64,000 nucleotides of DNA from Tunturibacter psychrotolerans (GTDB taxonomy: Bacteria; Acidobacteriota; Terriglobia; Terriglobales; Acidobacteriaceae). This document shows positions 19,430 to 28,720 of this stretch, one piece after another (position 1 is the first letter of the stretch; the number at the start of each line of letters is the position of its first letter). Made by a program: the position numbers and the translations under genes. The stretch spans positions 2,356,001 through 2,420,000 of the forward strand of contig NZ_CP132942.1 of NCBI RefSeq assembly GCF_040359615.1, in the 5' to 3' direction. Below the pieces are notes generated by a model. The model did not search any database and was not told the origin of the DNA. It saw nothing but the letters and a program-made list of their open reading frames with translations.

Positions 19430-20055
19430 ATCTGGAGCAAACCCCGCCGCAAGGCGATCGTGACCGCGTGCGTCCTGTCATTCGCCTGCAGTTTGTCAAC
19501 GATATTTTTGATGTGAAAGTTGACGGTGGTCTCCGAGATGCCCAACTGATCGGCGATCTGCTTGTTCTTGTTTCCTTCGCGGATCAGTTCAAGGACTTCC
19601 AATTCGCGCGGCGTCAGATCCTCCTGCCCCATGTGCTCTGCCAAACTACTGCCTACGTCGGATGGGATATGCTTACGACCCATCGACACGGTCCGGATGA
19701 TCCTTAGCAGCTCATTCTTCGGCGTGCTTTTAAGGACATAGGCGGTAGCGCCAGCGCGGAGCGCACGCTGAATTTCGATATCCCCGCTTGAGGTTGTGAG
19801 CATCATAATCTTGGCGTGAGGAAACTCGCTTCGGATGGCAATCAAGGCTTCCGTGCCACTTGCACCAGGCAACCTCTGATCCATCAGGATCACATCTGGC
19901 TTGGTCCGGCGATATTCTTGAAGTGCCTCCTCGGCGGTCGATGCCTGAGCCACGGTCTCCATGTCCGCTTCGGCTGCAATGATCATGTTGAGCCCTTCAC
20001 GGAATACGGGATGATCTTCAACGACCATGATGCGAATTTGTCTGGGTGTAGGCAT
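19426..20055 (-). CDS. NarL/LuxR-family response regulator (copy 1)
   Basis: 209 residues. The receiver domain has the acidic pair in VVEDHPVFREGLN, phosphoacceptor D59 in DVILMDQRLPG, and the conserved Lys in YVLKSTP. The C-terminal GerE/LuxR HTH runs from LTPRELEVLELIREGNKNKQ to the end, with recognition helix ETTVNFHIKN. ATG 20055 is chosen because AAAGGAGAAC precedes it; upstream in-frame codons overlap the preceding gene. It is 209 residues long like the copy at 27745, and their recognition helices are nearly identical, so both probably bind the same DNA sites, plausibly the lux-box-like palindromes (inference). Confidence 0.9.
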   Translation of the reverse strand: MPTPRQIRIMVVEDHPVFREGLNMIIAAEADMETVAQASTAEEALQEYRRTKPDVILMDQRLPGASGTEALIAIRSEFPHAKIMMLTTSSGDIEIQRALRAGATAYVLKSTPKNELLRIIRTVSMGRKHIPSDVGSSLAEHMGQEDLTPRELEVLELIREGNKNKQIADQLGISETTVNFHIKNIVDKLQANDRTHAVTIALRRGLLQI

Positions 20056-20440
20056 GTTCTCCTTTCGCGATGTAACCATTATTGAACGCCCTAGCAGATC
20101 CACTTTCAAGCGATCTGAGCGCGCGATCACTCTCTCCTGCCGCTCCAGCAAGCCATGCTGACACCTGATTCAGTGCGTCTGTGGTCTCTGGCCCATCTGC
20201 TTTCCGTCGCACCTGATCAATGACGGATTTGCTGCGACGAATCATCTGCTCCAAATGCGGGTGAACCGACTTCGCAACCACAGTGCGCTGCTCAAAACGT
20301 TGAGAATACGTATAGTCGAGTACCCGTTCGTAACGGCGAATACCGCGCCGGTACATCAAATGCAGGCCCAAGCCGAGGGCTGTAACTAGAGAGATTCCGA
20401 TGGAGTACAAGACCAAAATAGGGATGTGAAGCGTTTCCAT
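20018..20440 (-). CDS. single-pass membrane protein with an orphan HisKA_3-like (DHp) domain and no ATPase domain
   Basis: 140 residues: an N-terminal helix (IPILVLYSIGISLVTALGLG), a basic linker (YRRGIRRYERVL), then a segment aligning with the DHp of the neighbouring kinases. TVVAKSVHPHLEQMIRRSKS lines up with TRLARDLHDTLLQTIQGSKM, keeping the histidine, and NQVSAWLAGAAGESDRALRS with DRLSEWLDRASVEGRAALEA. There is no HATPase_c domain and the protein ends shortly after. Its 3' end overlaps the regulator start by 38 bp. It may be a degenerate kinase kept as a phosphotransfer or decoy partner, or merely a remnant; retention of an open frame at the head of the operon argues for expression. Confidence 0.65.
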   Translation of the reverse strand: METLHIPILVLYSIGISLVTALGLGLHLMYRRGIRRYERVLDYTYSQRFEQRTVVAKSVHPHLEQMIRRSKSVIDQVRRKADGPETTDALNQVSAWLAGAAGESDRALRSLESGSARAFNNGYIAKGEHAYTQTNSHHGR

Positions 20441-20606
20441 TGTCCGAACCCCCTTAGCGACTTCGAACTTCGCCAGTCCAGGCAGATCCGTGGTCTCATA
20501 GAAGGAGAGCCACGCTTCCTAAAATTGAACACCGACACAGTGAATCATCACGACCAAGCGTATAGAGTCAGTAGAATGCCGCAAAGTCACTTTCCACAGT
20601 GTTCTG

Positions 20607-20624
20607 CCTGTAGTTCTCCATAGG
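20607..20624. promoter_or_regulatory. lux-box-like palindrome upstream of the DHp-RR-kinase operon
   Basis: CCTGTAGTTCTCCATAGG: half-sites CCTGTA and CATAGG with a six-base spacer. It is 167 bp upstream of the first gene of the operon encoding response regulator copy 1, which fits autoregulation. Confidence 0.55.
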
Positions 20625-20914
20625 CCCAGCCTTACCGAAATCTTGGATCCTATTTGCGCAGTTCTCGGGTCTCAATTGACTGTCTGACCAGGGAGACTGG
20701 ATTCGGCGTTCCGCTGAATCCGAGTAACAATAGCAGCTCATCCCTATGCATTGAGCTCCGATGGCGCGGCGTCTTGGGATACGCAATCAAATTATGGCAT
20801 CGACTCCATCCCCTAGAGAGGAGCTTTTGACCTTCCTCAGAATGCGCTAAAGTTCACGGTGCTTGTATCTTCACTGCCCGAGCCAGTTGTCAGGGATCAA
20901 ACCGAATCTTGGGG

Positions 20915-20932
20915 CCTGTAGAAAAGAACAGG
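20915..20932. promoter_or_regulatory. lux-box-like palindrome upstream of the DM13 genes
   Basis: CCTGTAGAAAAGAACAGG contains CTG-N10-CAG exactly, the classical LuxR-type signature. It lies 119 bp upstream of the first DM13 reading frame. The divergent regulator operon has its own site about 300 bp away. Confidence 0.6.
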
Positions 20933-21050
20933 TTTGGCACTCTTCGATCCGGGGGGGTGTTTCATCCACGCAGAGTCGATGCTTACTCCAGCACAGTGAT
21001 TTACCTCGCCGACGGAGTCGCTTGCTTCGAGCACAATGCACTGGAGAAAC

Positions 21051-21469
21051 CATGAAGATTCACAGAATCATTGCCCTGTCCGCAGTTCTGACGTTGCCTG
21101 TGATGACCTCTCTAGCTCAGTCGGGCGCGATCCCAGCCACCGGAACTTTCCACGGTGCCGTTCACAAGACCTCAGGCCGGGCTACGGGTGTACCAGGCTA
21201 CAGGAGGAAACATGCTCCGCCTCACCCATTTCTCAACCTCCAATGGTCCGAACGTACACGTCTTGCTCATCGCGGCGGAAGACGCGAAGGACGACGAAAA
21301 CTTTCTCACCGAAAAAGTCGATCGAATTGACCTGGGACCGCTGAAAGGCAATGACGGCGATCAGAACTATGTCCTTCCGGCAGGAATCGATCTTGCGACG
21401 TATAAAGCTGTTGCATTTTTTTGCGAGCGTTTCAATGCCAACTTTGGAACGGTACCGCTCGAAAAGTAG
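21051..21469 (+). pseudogene. DM13-domain secreted protein, frameshifted
   Basis: The frame starts at ATG 21051 (GGAGAAACC upstream) with a signal peptide (IIALSAVLTLPVMTSLAQ) and continues as TGTFHGAVHKTSGRAT. It then shifts frame at a GGG run (21186-21188), after which VYQATGGNMLRLTHFSTSNG up to CERFNANFGTVPLEK is read one frame over. Removing one G restores a complete DM13 domain of about 139 residues parallel to the next gene. DM13 domains are predicted redox or electron-transfer modules of secreted proteins. This is either a mutated first copy of a tandem duplication or an assembly error. Confidence 0.7.
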
Positions 21470-21528
21470 GTCGCCACGCGCGTAGCGAGATCGCTCTGCC
21501 CCCAACAATCCCAACAGGAGACTCCAAT

Positions 21529-22035
21529 ATGACTTCTTCCTCGACTACCGCTACACCAAAACGAATTGCTCTAGGTGTTATCGGAGTAGTCATTCTCGCG
21601 GGGCTTTGGTTTGCCTTTCGCCCCGAAAAGCTCTTCATTAATAAGAAGGTGAATGAAGCTCCTCCCGCCCAGGCCGCAGGTCAACTGACGCCACAGTTGA
21701 CAGGCCGATTTGTAGGAGAGGTCCATAAGACTTCTGGACGCGCTAACGTGTATCAGCAAGCGGACGGCAGCCGTGTCTTGCGATTGACTGACTTTTCTAC
21801 TTCCAATGGTCCCGCCGTGCACGTCTTGTTGATAGACGGGACATCCACCGACCCCTCGAAAGACTTTGCTCTGGCGGCCGTGAAGAACGTCGATCTTGGA
21901 GATCTGAAAGGAAATCAAGGAGATCAAGACTATACAGTTCCCAAGGATGTTGATCTCAAAAAGTTCGGTACGGTATCGATCTATTGTGAACGCTTTCACG
22001 CCAACTTCGGTACCGCGAAGCTCGAGGATTTCTAA
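21529..22035 (+). CDS. membrane-anchored DM13-domain protein
   Basis: About 168 residues starting at ATG 21529, with AGGAGA upstream. An N-terminal membrane anchor (IALGVIGVVILAGLWFAF) is followed by a linker and a DM13 domain from TGRFVGEVHKTSGRANVYQQ to CERFHANFGTAKLEDF. The conserved cysteine of the CERF motif is present. The family is thought to take part in electron transfer at the cell surface; the substrate is unknown. It is a tandem paralogue of the frameshifted gene 60 bp upstream and is probably cotranscribed with it. Confidence 0.8.
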   Translation: MTSSSTTATPKRIALGVIGVVILAGLWFAFRPEKLFINKKVNEAPPAQAAGQLTPQLTGRFVGEVHKTSGRANVYQQADGSRVLRLTDFSTSNGPAVHVLLIDGTSTDPSKDFALAAVKNVDLGDLKGNQGDQDYTVPKDVDLKKFGTVSIYCERFHANFGTAKLEDF

Positions 22036-22178
22036 GGCGTCAGTGGCTTTCTGATTCGAGTGAGATTGCTTCTTCGCTCAGGAAGCGATTCAGGCTCTCT
22101 CGGATACTGAATCAGCACGCCACTTTGCGCGTCCGTCCAGAAGAGCAAGCCTAGCCGCAACAAAGAAACGGAAAAGTC

Positions 22179-24182
22179 GTGATCAAATTCGATTCGAAAG
22201 AGTGCTCCGATCTGGATTCCCTGGCAGCAAAGGAGTGGTTGGTAACGAATGGTCTGGGTGGCTATGCGTCCGGCACGGTCGCGGGGATGAACACCCGGCG
22301 ATATCACGGTTTGCTTGCGGCTTCGATGGACGCTCCTCTAGGAAGACTTGTCCTCCTGTCGCAGTTGGAAGAGACCCTTGTCGTCGATGGAGTGAGGTTT
22401 CCCCTATCCACCAACCTTTATTCGCAGGGTGTTGTCCATCCTTCCGGCTACCTAAACCTTGTGGGCTTCCGACTCGATCCGGATCCGGTCTTCAGTTATA
22501 GCAACGGAGAGTGGGAGATCATGCGGACGATATCGATGGTTCAAGGTCAAAACACCACCATCATCGAATACGCACTTGGCAAGAAAGGCTCCGGAAAGCA
22601 CTTCAGTCTCGAGATAAGACCATTCATTGCCTTTCGTGGTTATCACGCGACCACCCATGAGAATCAAGCCATAAATCGCGCGGTGGAGCAGGGAGTTGAT
22701 GTTCTAACGCTGCAACCGTACCCAGGTTTACCAAAATTGCACATCGCGCATGACCCCGCTGAAGTGCAAGTGGATGGCTATTGGTATCGACGATTTGAAT
22801 ACGACCGAGAACTAGAGAGGGGGCTTGACCATGAAGAAGATCTGTTCAGTCCGCTGCTCTTGACAGCAAATCTGGACAGCGAAGGTTGCTTTAGCCTTAT
22901 CGCTTCGACTGAACTCCAGCCAATCTCAAGACTAGCCCAATACAAGCAGGTTGACCTCAGGCGTGGATGGAAGTCGCCCGTTCCTGCCGGTGAAAAGTCC
23001 GTGCGTTCTGACTTGATCTCCCTTCTCGAACGAGCAGCGGGACAGTTCACCATCACAAGAACGCCGTTCACATCAACGATCGCAGGCTATCACTGGTTTG
23101 GAGATTGGGGCAGAGACACGATGATCTCATTGCCCGGCCTGATGCTTGCTACGGGGGAGCATGAGCTGGCAAGGGAGATTCTGCTTCACTACGTGCAGTA
23201 TGTCGATCGGGGTATGCTTCCGAATCGGTTCCCCGACGCTGGCGAACAGCCCGAGTACAACACCGTGGATGCGACTTTGTGGTTCTTTGAAGCGATCCGG
23301 CAGTACATCTTCTATGAAAATTGCTCGACATGGCGGTCGCAAGCCACCATATTACTTAAGGAACACTTGTACGTCCCTCTTAAAGAGATCATCCGGTTTC
23401 ATAGGAAGGGTACGCGCTATGGAATCCATGCGGATGAACAGGGATTTCTTTGGGCGGGCGATCCAGGCACGCAACTCACGTGGATGGATGCCAAGGATGG
23501 CGATGTCGCCTTCACACCGCGACATGGTCGGCCAGTCGAGATTCAAGCTCTTTGGTACAACGCGTTGCGTACGATCGCTTCCTTCGCGATTTTGTTGGGA
23601 GATCAGAGTGCGGCCGAAGAATATGACGCCCTTGCAGATCGCCTGCAAGAGAACTTTCTCGGCGTCTTCTGGAACGAGCAGCGTGGATGCCTATTTGACG
23701 TCGTGAGAAGTAACGAGCGTGACGCGTCTCTTCGCCCCAACCAGATCTTTCCAGTGAGTCTTCACTATCCACTCCTGACCGGACAGCCGGCGGCACGGGT
23801 CGTCCAAAGAGTGGAAGAAGAGTTGTTGACTCCATACGGTCTGCGGACGCTATCGCGAGATGACCCTCAATATCGAGGTAGCTACCAGGGAGACGGTTGG
23901 AGCCGTGACAGTGCTTACCACCAAGGAACGGTGTGGCCTTGGCTCGCTGGACCGTTCTTCTTCGCGAAGCTGGCGGTGAGCGAATCGTCGGCCGCTACGA
24001 TGAACGAGATCGAACGTTGGCTCGATGGCTTTACCCCGCACTTGCGCGATGCTGGACTTGGACAGGTCTCGGAAATCTTCGATGGAGACCATCCGTTTTT
24101 TCCTCGCGGGTGTATTGCTCAGGCTTGGAGTGTTGCAGAAATTCTTCGACTTGCGAATCATGTGACAGCGCGGAGTAGCTAA
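22179..24182 (+). CDS. glycogen debranching enzyme (amylo-alpha-1,6-glucosidase type, GH133-like)
   Basis: 667 residues from GTG 22179. The N-terminal GDE domain opens with EWLVTNGLGGYASGTVAGMN and TRRYHGLLAAS, the hallmark of archaeal/bacterial-type debranching enzymes. The C-terminal (alpha/alpha)6 barrel includes YHWFGDWGRDTMISLPGL, TVDATLWFFEAI and YQGDGWSRDSAYHQGTVWPW, carrying the acidic catalytic residues expected in GDE_C. It would remove alpha-1,6 branches during glycogen breakdown, working with the GH15 and GH13 enzymes also in this window. It is 143 bp downstream of the DM13 gene. No separate operator-like site was seen, so it may be read from the DM13 promoter. Confidence 0.9.
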   Translation: MIKFDSKECSDLDSLAAKEWLVTNGLGGYASGTVAGMNTRRYHGLLAASMDAPLGRLVLLSQLEETLVVDGVRFPLSTNLYSQGVVHPSGYLNLVGFRLDPDPVFSYSNGEWEIMRTISMVQGQNTTIIEYALGKKGSGKHFSLEIRPFIAFRGYHATTHENQAINRAVEQGVDVLTLQPYPGLPKLHIAHDPAEVQVDGYWYRRFEYDRELERGLDHEEDLFSPLLLTANLDSEGCFSLIASTELQPISRLAQYKQVDLRRGWKSPVPAGEKSVRSDLISLLERAAGQFTITRTPFTSTIAGYHWFGDWGRDTMISLPGLMLATGEHELAREILLHYVQYVDRGMLPNRFPDAGEQPEYNTVDATLWFFEAIRQYIFYENCSTWRSQATILLKEHLYVPLKEIIRFHRKGTRYGIHADEQGFLWAGDPGTQLTWMDAKDGDVAFTPRHGRPVEIQALWYNALRTIASFAILLGDQSAAEEYDALADRLQENFLGVFWNEQRGCLFDVVRSNERDASLRPNQIFPVSLHYPLLTGQPAARVVQRVEEELLTPYGLRTLSRDDPQYRGSYQGDGWSRDSAYHQGTVWPWLAGPFFFAKLAVSESSAATMNEIERWLDGFTPHLRDAGLGQVSEIFDGDHPFFPRGCIAQAWSVAEILRLANHVTARSS

Positions 24183-24310
24183 GGCCAAAAGTGAGTGTCC
24201 AGATCACTGACGAAAGCGTGAGTGGCGCTCAGTTGGTCAAGTTTACGGTGAAAGCCCACGCTCGTTGCGACGTCGATTGAGATTGGGAAACACAAATCTT
24301 TGTGGGGCTA

Positions 24311-24328
24311 CCTATAGGATTCTACAGG
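24311..24328. promoter_or_regulatory. near-perfect lux-box-like palindrome upstream of the kinase copy 4 - RR operon
   Basis: CCTATAGGATTCTACAGG. It differs from the 18-bp core of the Vibrio fischeri lux box as I recall it (CCTGTAGGATCGTACAGG) at only three positions. It lies 92 bp upstream of the likely kinase start at 24420. Confidence 0.65.
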
Positions 24329-24419
24329 GAAATTCCAATCGCACGTGTCTACACTGGAAGGGCTTGGCACGCGGATCGGAAATCCAAATCCGTGCCACAG
24401 TGCTTGCGAAGGTTGCTCC

Positions 24420-27400
24420 ATGTGGAAAAGGAATAGTTGGATCGGACTTAACACTGCATCTCGATTTACCTTGCTTGGTTCGGAGCGTCCAGAGTGTCGC
24501 GAAGACACCGCAGATGCGACGGGTTGGAGACTCGGCGTGCGATTGATGATTACGGTGGCATTGTGTTGCATGTTCCTTTTCTGCGGACGAGTGGCATATG
24601 GTCTAGATCCCTCAACGCATATCTCACAATACGGTCATACAGCTTGGCGGCTCGGTGAGAGCGGATTAGATGGCCTGCCAACTTCGATCACTCAATCTAG
24701 CGACGGCTACCTCTGGGTCGGAACTACCGATGGCTTGTTCCGATTCGATGGCATTCGCTTGACCAAATGGACTCCTCTTGCCGGTGGATCTCTACCCAAT
24801 GCGGCGATTCGATCTGTATTGGGTGCGCGAAACGGCAGTCTGTACGTAGCAACCGAAGCCGGCGTAGCCCGGATAACCAACGGACGCATTTACAGCTATC
24901 CCGAGAGCCTACGGTGGGCGGGACCATTACTTGAGGACGACCAGGGGCGCGTCTCGACAGGCGATTGGGGCAATCCGTCGAATTCGAGTACGCTCTGCTC
25001 GATTGGAGAAACCCACCTGTCCTGTCAGGGCATGAAAGACGGGTTTGGTTGTATGTATGGCTACTCCCTCGCCTCGGAAAAAGCTGGATCGATCTGGATT
25101 GGCAGCGATCAAGGGATTTGCCGGTGGCGCGAAAACGCCCCCCCCGAAAACTATCTCCTACCTTCCCACGGACGGTCGGACCATACGGTTCTGGCAATGG
25201 CAGTCGATAAGGAAGGTTCCATCTGGGGTGGTATATCGACGACAGGGCAAGGTGCGGGATTACTTAAACTCACTGGAAAGGAGTGGAAGACTTTTGTCAC
25301 GCCACAAGTGGATGGACGGAAGCTTGCAGTCAGATCCCTATCCACTGATAGTAGCGGCGATTTGTGGATCGGTACTGAATCGCAGGGGCTTTACCGGCTG
25401 AGCGGAGGGAAACTCGAACACTTCGCCACGACCGACGGTCTAAGCGGCGACGCCGTCAAGCAGATTTTCGAAGACAGGGAGCACACCCTGTGGGTTGTCA
25501 CCGACCGAGGCATCGATAGCTTTCATGATCTTCCCGTAATTAGCTTCACTTCGCGTGAAGGCCTTTCTGGTGCGCCGAATCAATTAACCACGTCTCGAAG
25601 CGGGGACGTATGGATTGGGGCGAGTCACACACTGAATCTTCTCCACAACCGGCAGTTTTTCCACTTCACAGATCCATTCCTGAAGCGTGAAATCCACTAC
25701 CTCTTTTCCGATTCACACGATCGAATTTGGGTGGGGGCAGGCCAACAACTCCTTTTATACGAGCACGGCCGGTTCACACCGGTCACTGATCGATATGGTG
25801 ACAGAGTTGGCGAAGTCATAGAGATGGAGGAAGATTCCCGTCACCGACTGTGGGCATCGGTCCAAAACCTGGCGGATCAGCGAGGAAACGCCCTCATTCG
25901 TATTGAGGACCTGCGTGTAGCAGAAAGCTTTTCATCGCCCGCACTTGCGGACCGCCAGATAATGAATGTTCTGGCACTGGAGCCTGGCGGGGGATTGTGG
26001 GTCGCAGGGTATTCACACGGGTTGTATCGGTTCCGTGATGGAAAATTTGATCAGATTAAGCCCGACGGCTTTGACGGCCGCATCGCTGATATGACGTCGG
26101 ACCCCGACGGGGCGCTTTGGATTGCAACCCCGCAAGGTGCCATTCGTTACATGAATGGAAGGGCCCAAGCGATCAAGACCTCGAACGGCCTTCCTTGCGA
26201 GAACGTCCTGAGTGTAATAAACGACCGACTTGGTGCCCACTGGCTCTTTATGCAGTGCGGAATCCTGCGCATCCGCGACAGTGAAATCTCCCGCTGGTGG
26301 AGCAACGCTACGAGTCAACTTACGATTACAGCCTTCACCCTCTCCGATGGCGCATTGCCCCGACTTCGAGGTGAACGGCCGTTCTTCAGCTCGGATGGAC
26401 GGCTGTGGTCCGTCAATGGAAGCTCTCTCCAGATGATCGACCCAAAGCGACTTCCATCTAACGCTCTGCCGCCGCCGGTTCATATTGAACATTTGCTCGT
26501 CGGCCACACCGACCATCCCTTAGTCGGTAGTCCTACCCTTCCTGTATCCCCACAAGTGGTTGAGGTCGACTATGCGGGACTAAGTTATGTTGCGCCGGCT
26601 AAGGTGCGCTTCCGCTATCAACTGGCCGGCCATGATCGTGAATGGACTGACTCCGGGACCCGACGGCAGGCCTTTTATAACGATCTTAGTCCCGGCTATT
26701 ACACATTCCGAGTGATTGCGTGCAATAACGACGGAGTATGGAACACACAGCAAGCCACCACCGGTTTCATGATTCCTCCAGCTTGGTATCAGACTATCTG
26801 GTTCAAGCTCCTATGCGTTGTTGTTGCGGCGATGCTTGCTTACAGTCTCTATCAATTTCGGATCAGACAGTATGCAACCATGCTGAAGGTCAGGTTTGAC
26901 GAACGGATCGAAGAGCGAACCCGGTTGGCTCGCGATCTGCACGATACGCTGCTCCAGACGATTCAAGGCAGCAAGATGGTTGCGGACAATGCTCTTGAGC
27001 GGCCGAACGACTCTGCCCGCATGCACAAGGCTCTCGATCTGGTGTCAACTTGGTTGGAACGAGCCACGCTGGAGGGGCGCGCAGCGCTTAACTCCCTGAG
27101 GAGTTCGACGGTCGACACCAACGACCTAGCTGCGGCCTTTCGCCATGCAGCAGAAGACTGTCGCATCGGTAGCACGATCCAGGTATCCCATGCCCTCACC
27201 GGGACAAGCAGCGACATGCATCCCATTGTGAGAGATGAGATTTACCGGATCGGATACGAAGCCATCAATAACGCCTGCGTCCATTCTGGAGGAAGCCTCA
27301 TGACGGTTGAACTCACCTATAACCACAACGTTCAGCTGAGGATCAGAGACAATGGCAAGGGCATTGGAGAAAAGACCTTACAGTCCGGTAAGACCGGACA

Positions 27401-27617
27401 CTTTGGGTTGGAGGGCATGCGGGAAAGGGCGGACCGTATTGGCGCCAAGCTCTCAGTGTGTACGGCACCTGATGGAACCGAGGTAAACCTCCTTGTTCCC
27501 GGCTCAGTGGTTTTCAAGACTTATAGACCTACAAAACGGTCTCAACTGTTGAAGATGTTTGCCATCGGTCGGGATTCGTCACACCACACCGGCTCCGGAG
27601 GAGGTGCTCACAATTGA
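24420..27617 (+). CDS. two-component propeller/Y_Y_Y sensor histidine kinase (copy 4)
   Basis: About 1,065 residues from ATG 24420; ATG 24546, just before the signal segment MITVALCCMFLFCGRVAYG, is an alternative. Propeller repeats (SDGYLWVGTTDGLFRFDG) are followed by the Y_Y_Y domain (FRYQLAGHDREWTDSG), one membrane helix (LLCVVVAAMLAYSLYQF), HisKA_3 (RLARDLHDTLLQTIQGSKMV) and HATPase_c (EAINNACVHSGG, DNGKGIGE, GHFGLEGM). A response regulator follows 127 bp downstream on the same strand and is the probable partner. A strong lux-box-like site upstream suggests the pair is part of its own regulon. Confidence 0.87.
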   Translation: MWKRNSWIGLNTASRFTLLGSERPECREDTADATGWRLGVRLMITVALCCMFLFCGRVAYGLDPSTHISQYGHTAWRLGESGLDGLPTSITQSSDGYLWVGTTDGLFRFDGIRLTKWTPLAGGSLPNAAIRSVLGARNGSLYVATEAGVARITNGRIYSYPESLRWAGPLLEDDQGRVSTGDWGNPSNSSTLCSIGETHLSCQGMKDGFGCMYGYSLASEKAGSIWIGSDQGICRWRENAPPENYLLPSHGRSDHTVLAMAVDKEGSIWGGISTTGQGAGLLKLTGKEWKTFVTPQVDGRKLAVRSLSTDSSGDLWIGTESQGLYRLSGGKLEHFATTDGLSGDAVKQIFEDREHTLWVVTDRGIDSFHDLPVISFTSREGLSGAPNQLTTSRSGDVWIGASHTLNLLHNRQFFHFTDPFLKREIHYLFSDSHDRIWVGAGQQLLLYEHGRFTPVTDRYGDRVGEVIEMEEDSRHRLWASVQNLADQRGNALIRIEDLRVAESFSSPALADRQIMNVLALEPGGGLWVAGYSHGLYRFRDGKFDQIKPDGFDGRIADMTSDPDGALWIATPQGAIRYMNGRAQAIKTSNGLPCENVLSVINDRLGAHWLFMQCGILRIRDSEISRWWSNATSQLTITAFTLSDGALPRLRGERPFFSSDGRLWSVNGSSLQMIDPKRLPSNALPPPVHIEHLLVGHTDHPLVGSPTLPVSPQVVEVDYAGLSYVAPAKVRFRYQLAGHDREWTDSGTRRQAFYNDLSPGYYTFRVIACNNDGVWNTQQATTGFMIPPAWYQTIWFKLLCVVVAAMLAYSLYQFRIRQYATMLKVRFDERIEERTRLARDLHDTLLQTIQGSKMVADNALERPNDSARMHKALDLVSTWLERATLEGRAALNSLRSSTVDTNDLAAAFRHAAEDCRIGSTIQVSHALTGTSSDMHPIVRDEIYRIGYEAINNACVHSGGSLMTVELTYNHNVQLRIRDNGKGIGEKTLQSGKTGHFGLEGMRERADRIGAKLSVCTAPDGTEVNLLVPGSVVFKTYRPTKRSQLLKMFAIGRDSSHHTGSGGGAHN

Positions 27618-27744
27618 GCATCGAACTGCCAAGGGCCAGAGTTGCCTCGATGAAATGTTGCATTCACGTCTGGCCTAATCCACATATTTACGATTCATTT
27701 CGGGAGTCATGGCACGCGCCATAACTCTAAAGGGAGCAAACCCA

Positions 27745-28374
27745 ATGCAGTCATCCGACCCAATCCGCATCATGCTTGTCGAGGATCATCCACTCTTTCG
27801 ACAGGGGTTGAACATCATTATCGCGTCACAACCAGATATGCAGGTAGTAGCTCAGGCGGGGTCCTCGTTGGAGGCAGTCGAAGAGTTCCGCCGTCACAAA
27901 CCCGATATCACGCTCATGGATCAACGACTTCCTGGACAGACCGGCACAAGCGCTCTGGTGGCAATTCGAAAGGAGTTCGCCGCCGCTCGCGTGATTATGT
28001 TGACCACGTCGGAAGGTGACGTCGAAATCAAGGGCGCTCTTTGCGCGGGAGCTTCAGCCTATGTATTGAAAAGTACGCCGTCGGAGGAGTTATTTTCGAT
28101 CATCCGCTCGGTGCATACTGGGCGCACGCATATTCCGACCGGCGTAGCCTGCCGTCTTGCCGAACATCTGGGCCAAGAGAATCTTTCAGAAGGCGAGATG
28201 GAAGTGCTCAGATTGATTCAGAGTGGCAATCGCAATAAGCAGATTGCTGAACAGCTTTCTCTATCAGAGAACACTGTGAATTTTCACATCAAGAATGTCA
28301 TGGACAAGCTGCAGGCCAATGACCGAGCACACGCCATATCCATCGCTATTCGCAGAGGCATTTTGAACGTATAG
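27745..28374 (+). CDS. NarL/LuxR-family response regulator (copy 2)
   Basis: 209 residues from ATG 27745 with GGGAGC upstream; ATG 27709 is possible. The receiver has LVEDHPLFRQGLN, phosphoacceptor D59 in DITLMDQRLPGQ and Lys in YVLKSTPSEE. The LuxR-type HTH at the C-terminus has NKQIAEQLSLSENTVNFHIK and DKLQANDRAHA. The recognition helix TVNFHIKN is identical to that of copy 1 at 19426-20055. With one regulator beside kinase 3 and one beside kinase 4, the other kinases in the island have none, which suggests shared regulators. Confidence 0.9.
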   Translation: MQSSDPIRIMLVEDHPLFRQGLNIIIASQPDMQVVAQAGSSLEAVEEFRRHKPDITLMDQRLPGQTGTSALVAIRKEFAAARVIMLTTSEGDVEIKGALCAGASAYVLKSTPSEELFSIIRSVHTGRTHIPTGVACRLAEHLGQENLSEGEMEVLRLIQSGNRNKQIAEQLSLSENTVNFHIKNVMDKLQANDRAHAISIAIRRGILNV

Positions 28375-28494
28375 ACACTGCCGTCGCGAGGTTGCTCCAA
28401 CGCCTTCCGTGCGACCGCCGTATCGTGAGTCGCCCTTCCTGCCGAGTCCTGACTCAATCACCTGAGCTCGGATATTTCAGGACTCAAGACCTTA

Positions 28495-28512
28495 CCTAAG
28501 GAAAACGATAGT
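28495..28512. promoter_or_regulatory. weak lux-box-like site upstream of NDH-2
   Basis: CCTAAGGAAAACGATAGT has the right spacing, a GAAAAC centre and the outer bases, but both half-sites deviate from consensus. It is 209 bp upstream of the NDH-2 start. Listed as a weak candidate only. Confidence 0.25.
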
Positions 28513-28720
28513 GTTCCGACCGTAGCGAATGCTAGTTCGCTCTCACGCCAGAATCGACACAATATGGCTAGCTGATCGCGCGCACTCCCTTCAATTACAG
28601 GGAGAGATAGCTAGGCCCTGCGCCGCCCGTTGTGCAAGTGCGCTAACGTCACTCTTCGAACACTATTGGCCGCCACAGCAGAAAATGAGCACCCAGAAGC
28701 TACAAAGACAGGAGCGAAAC

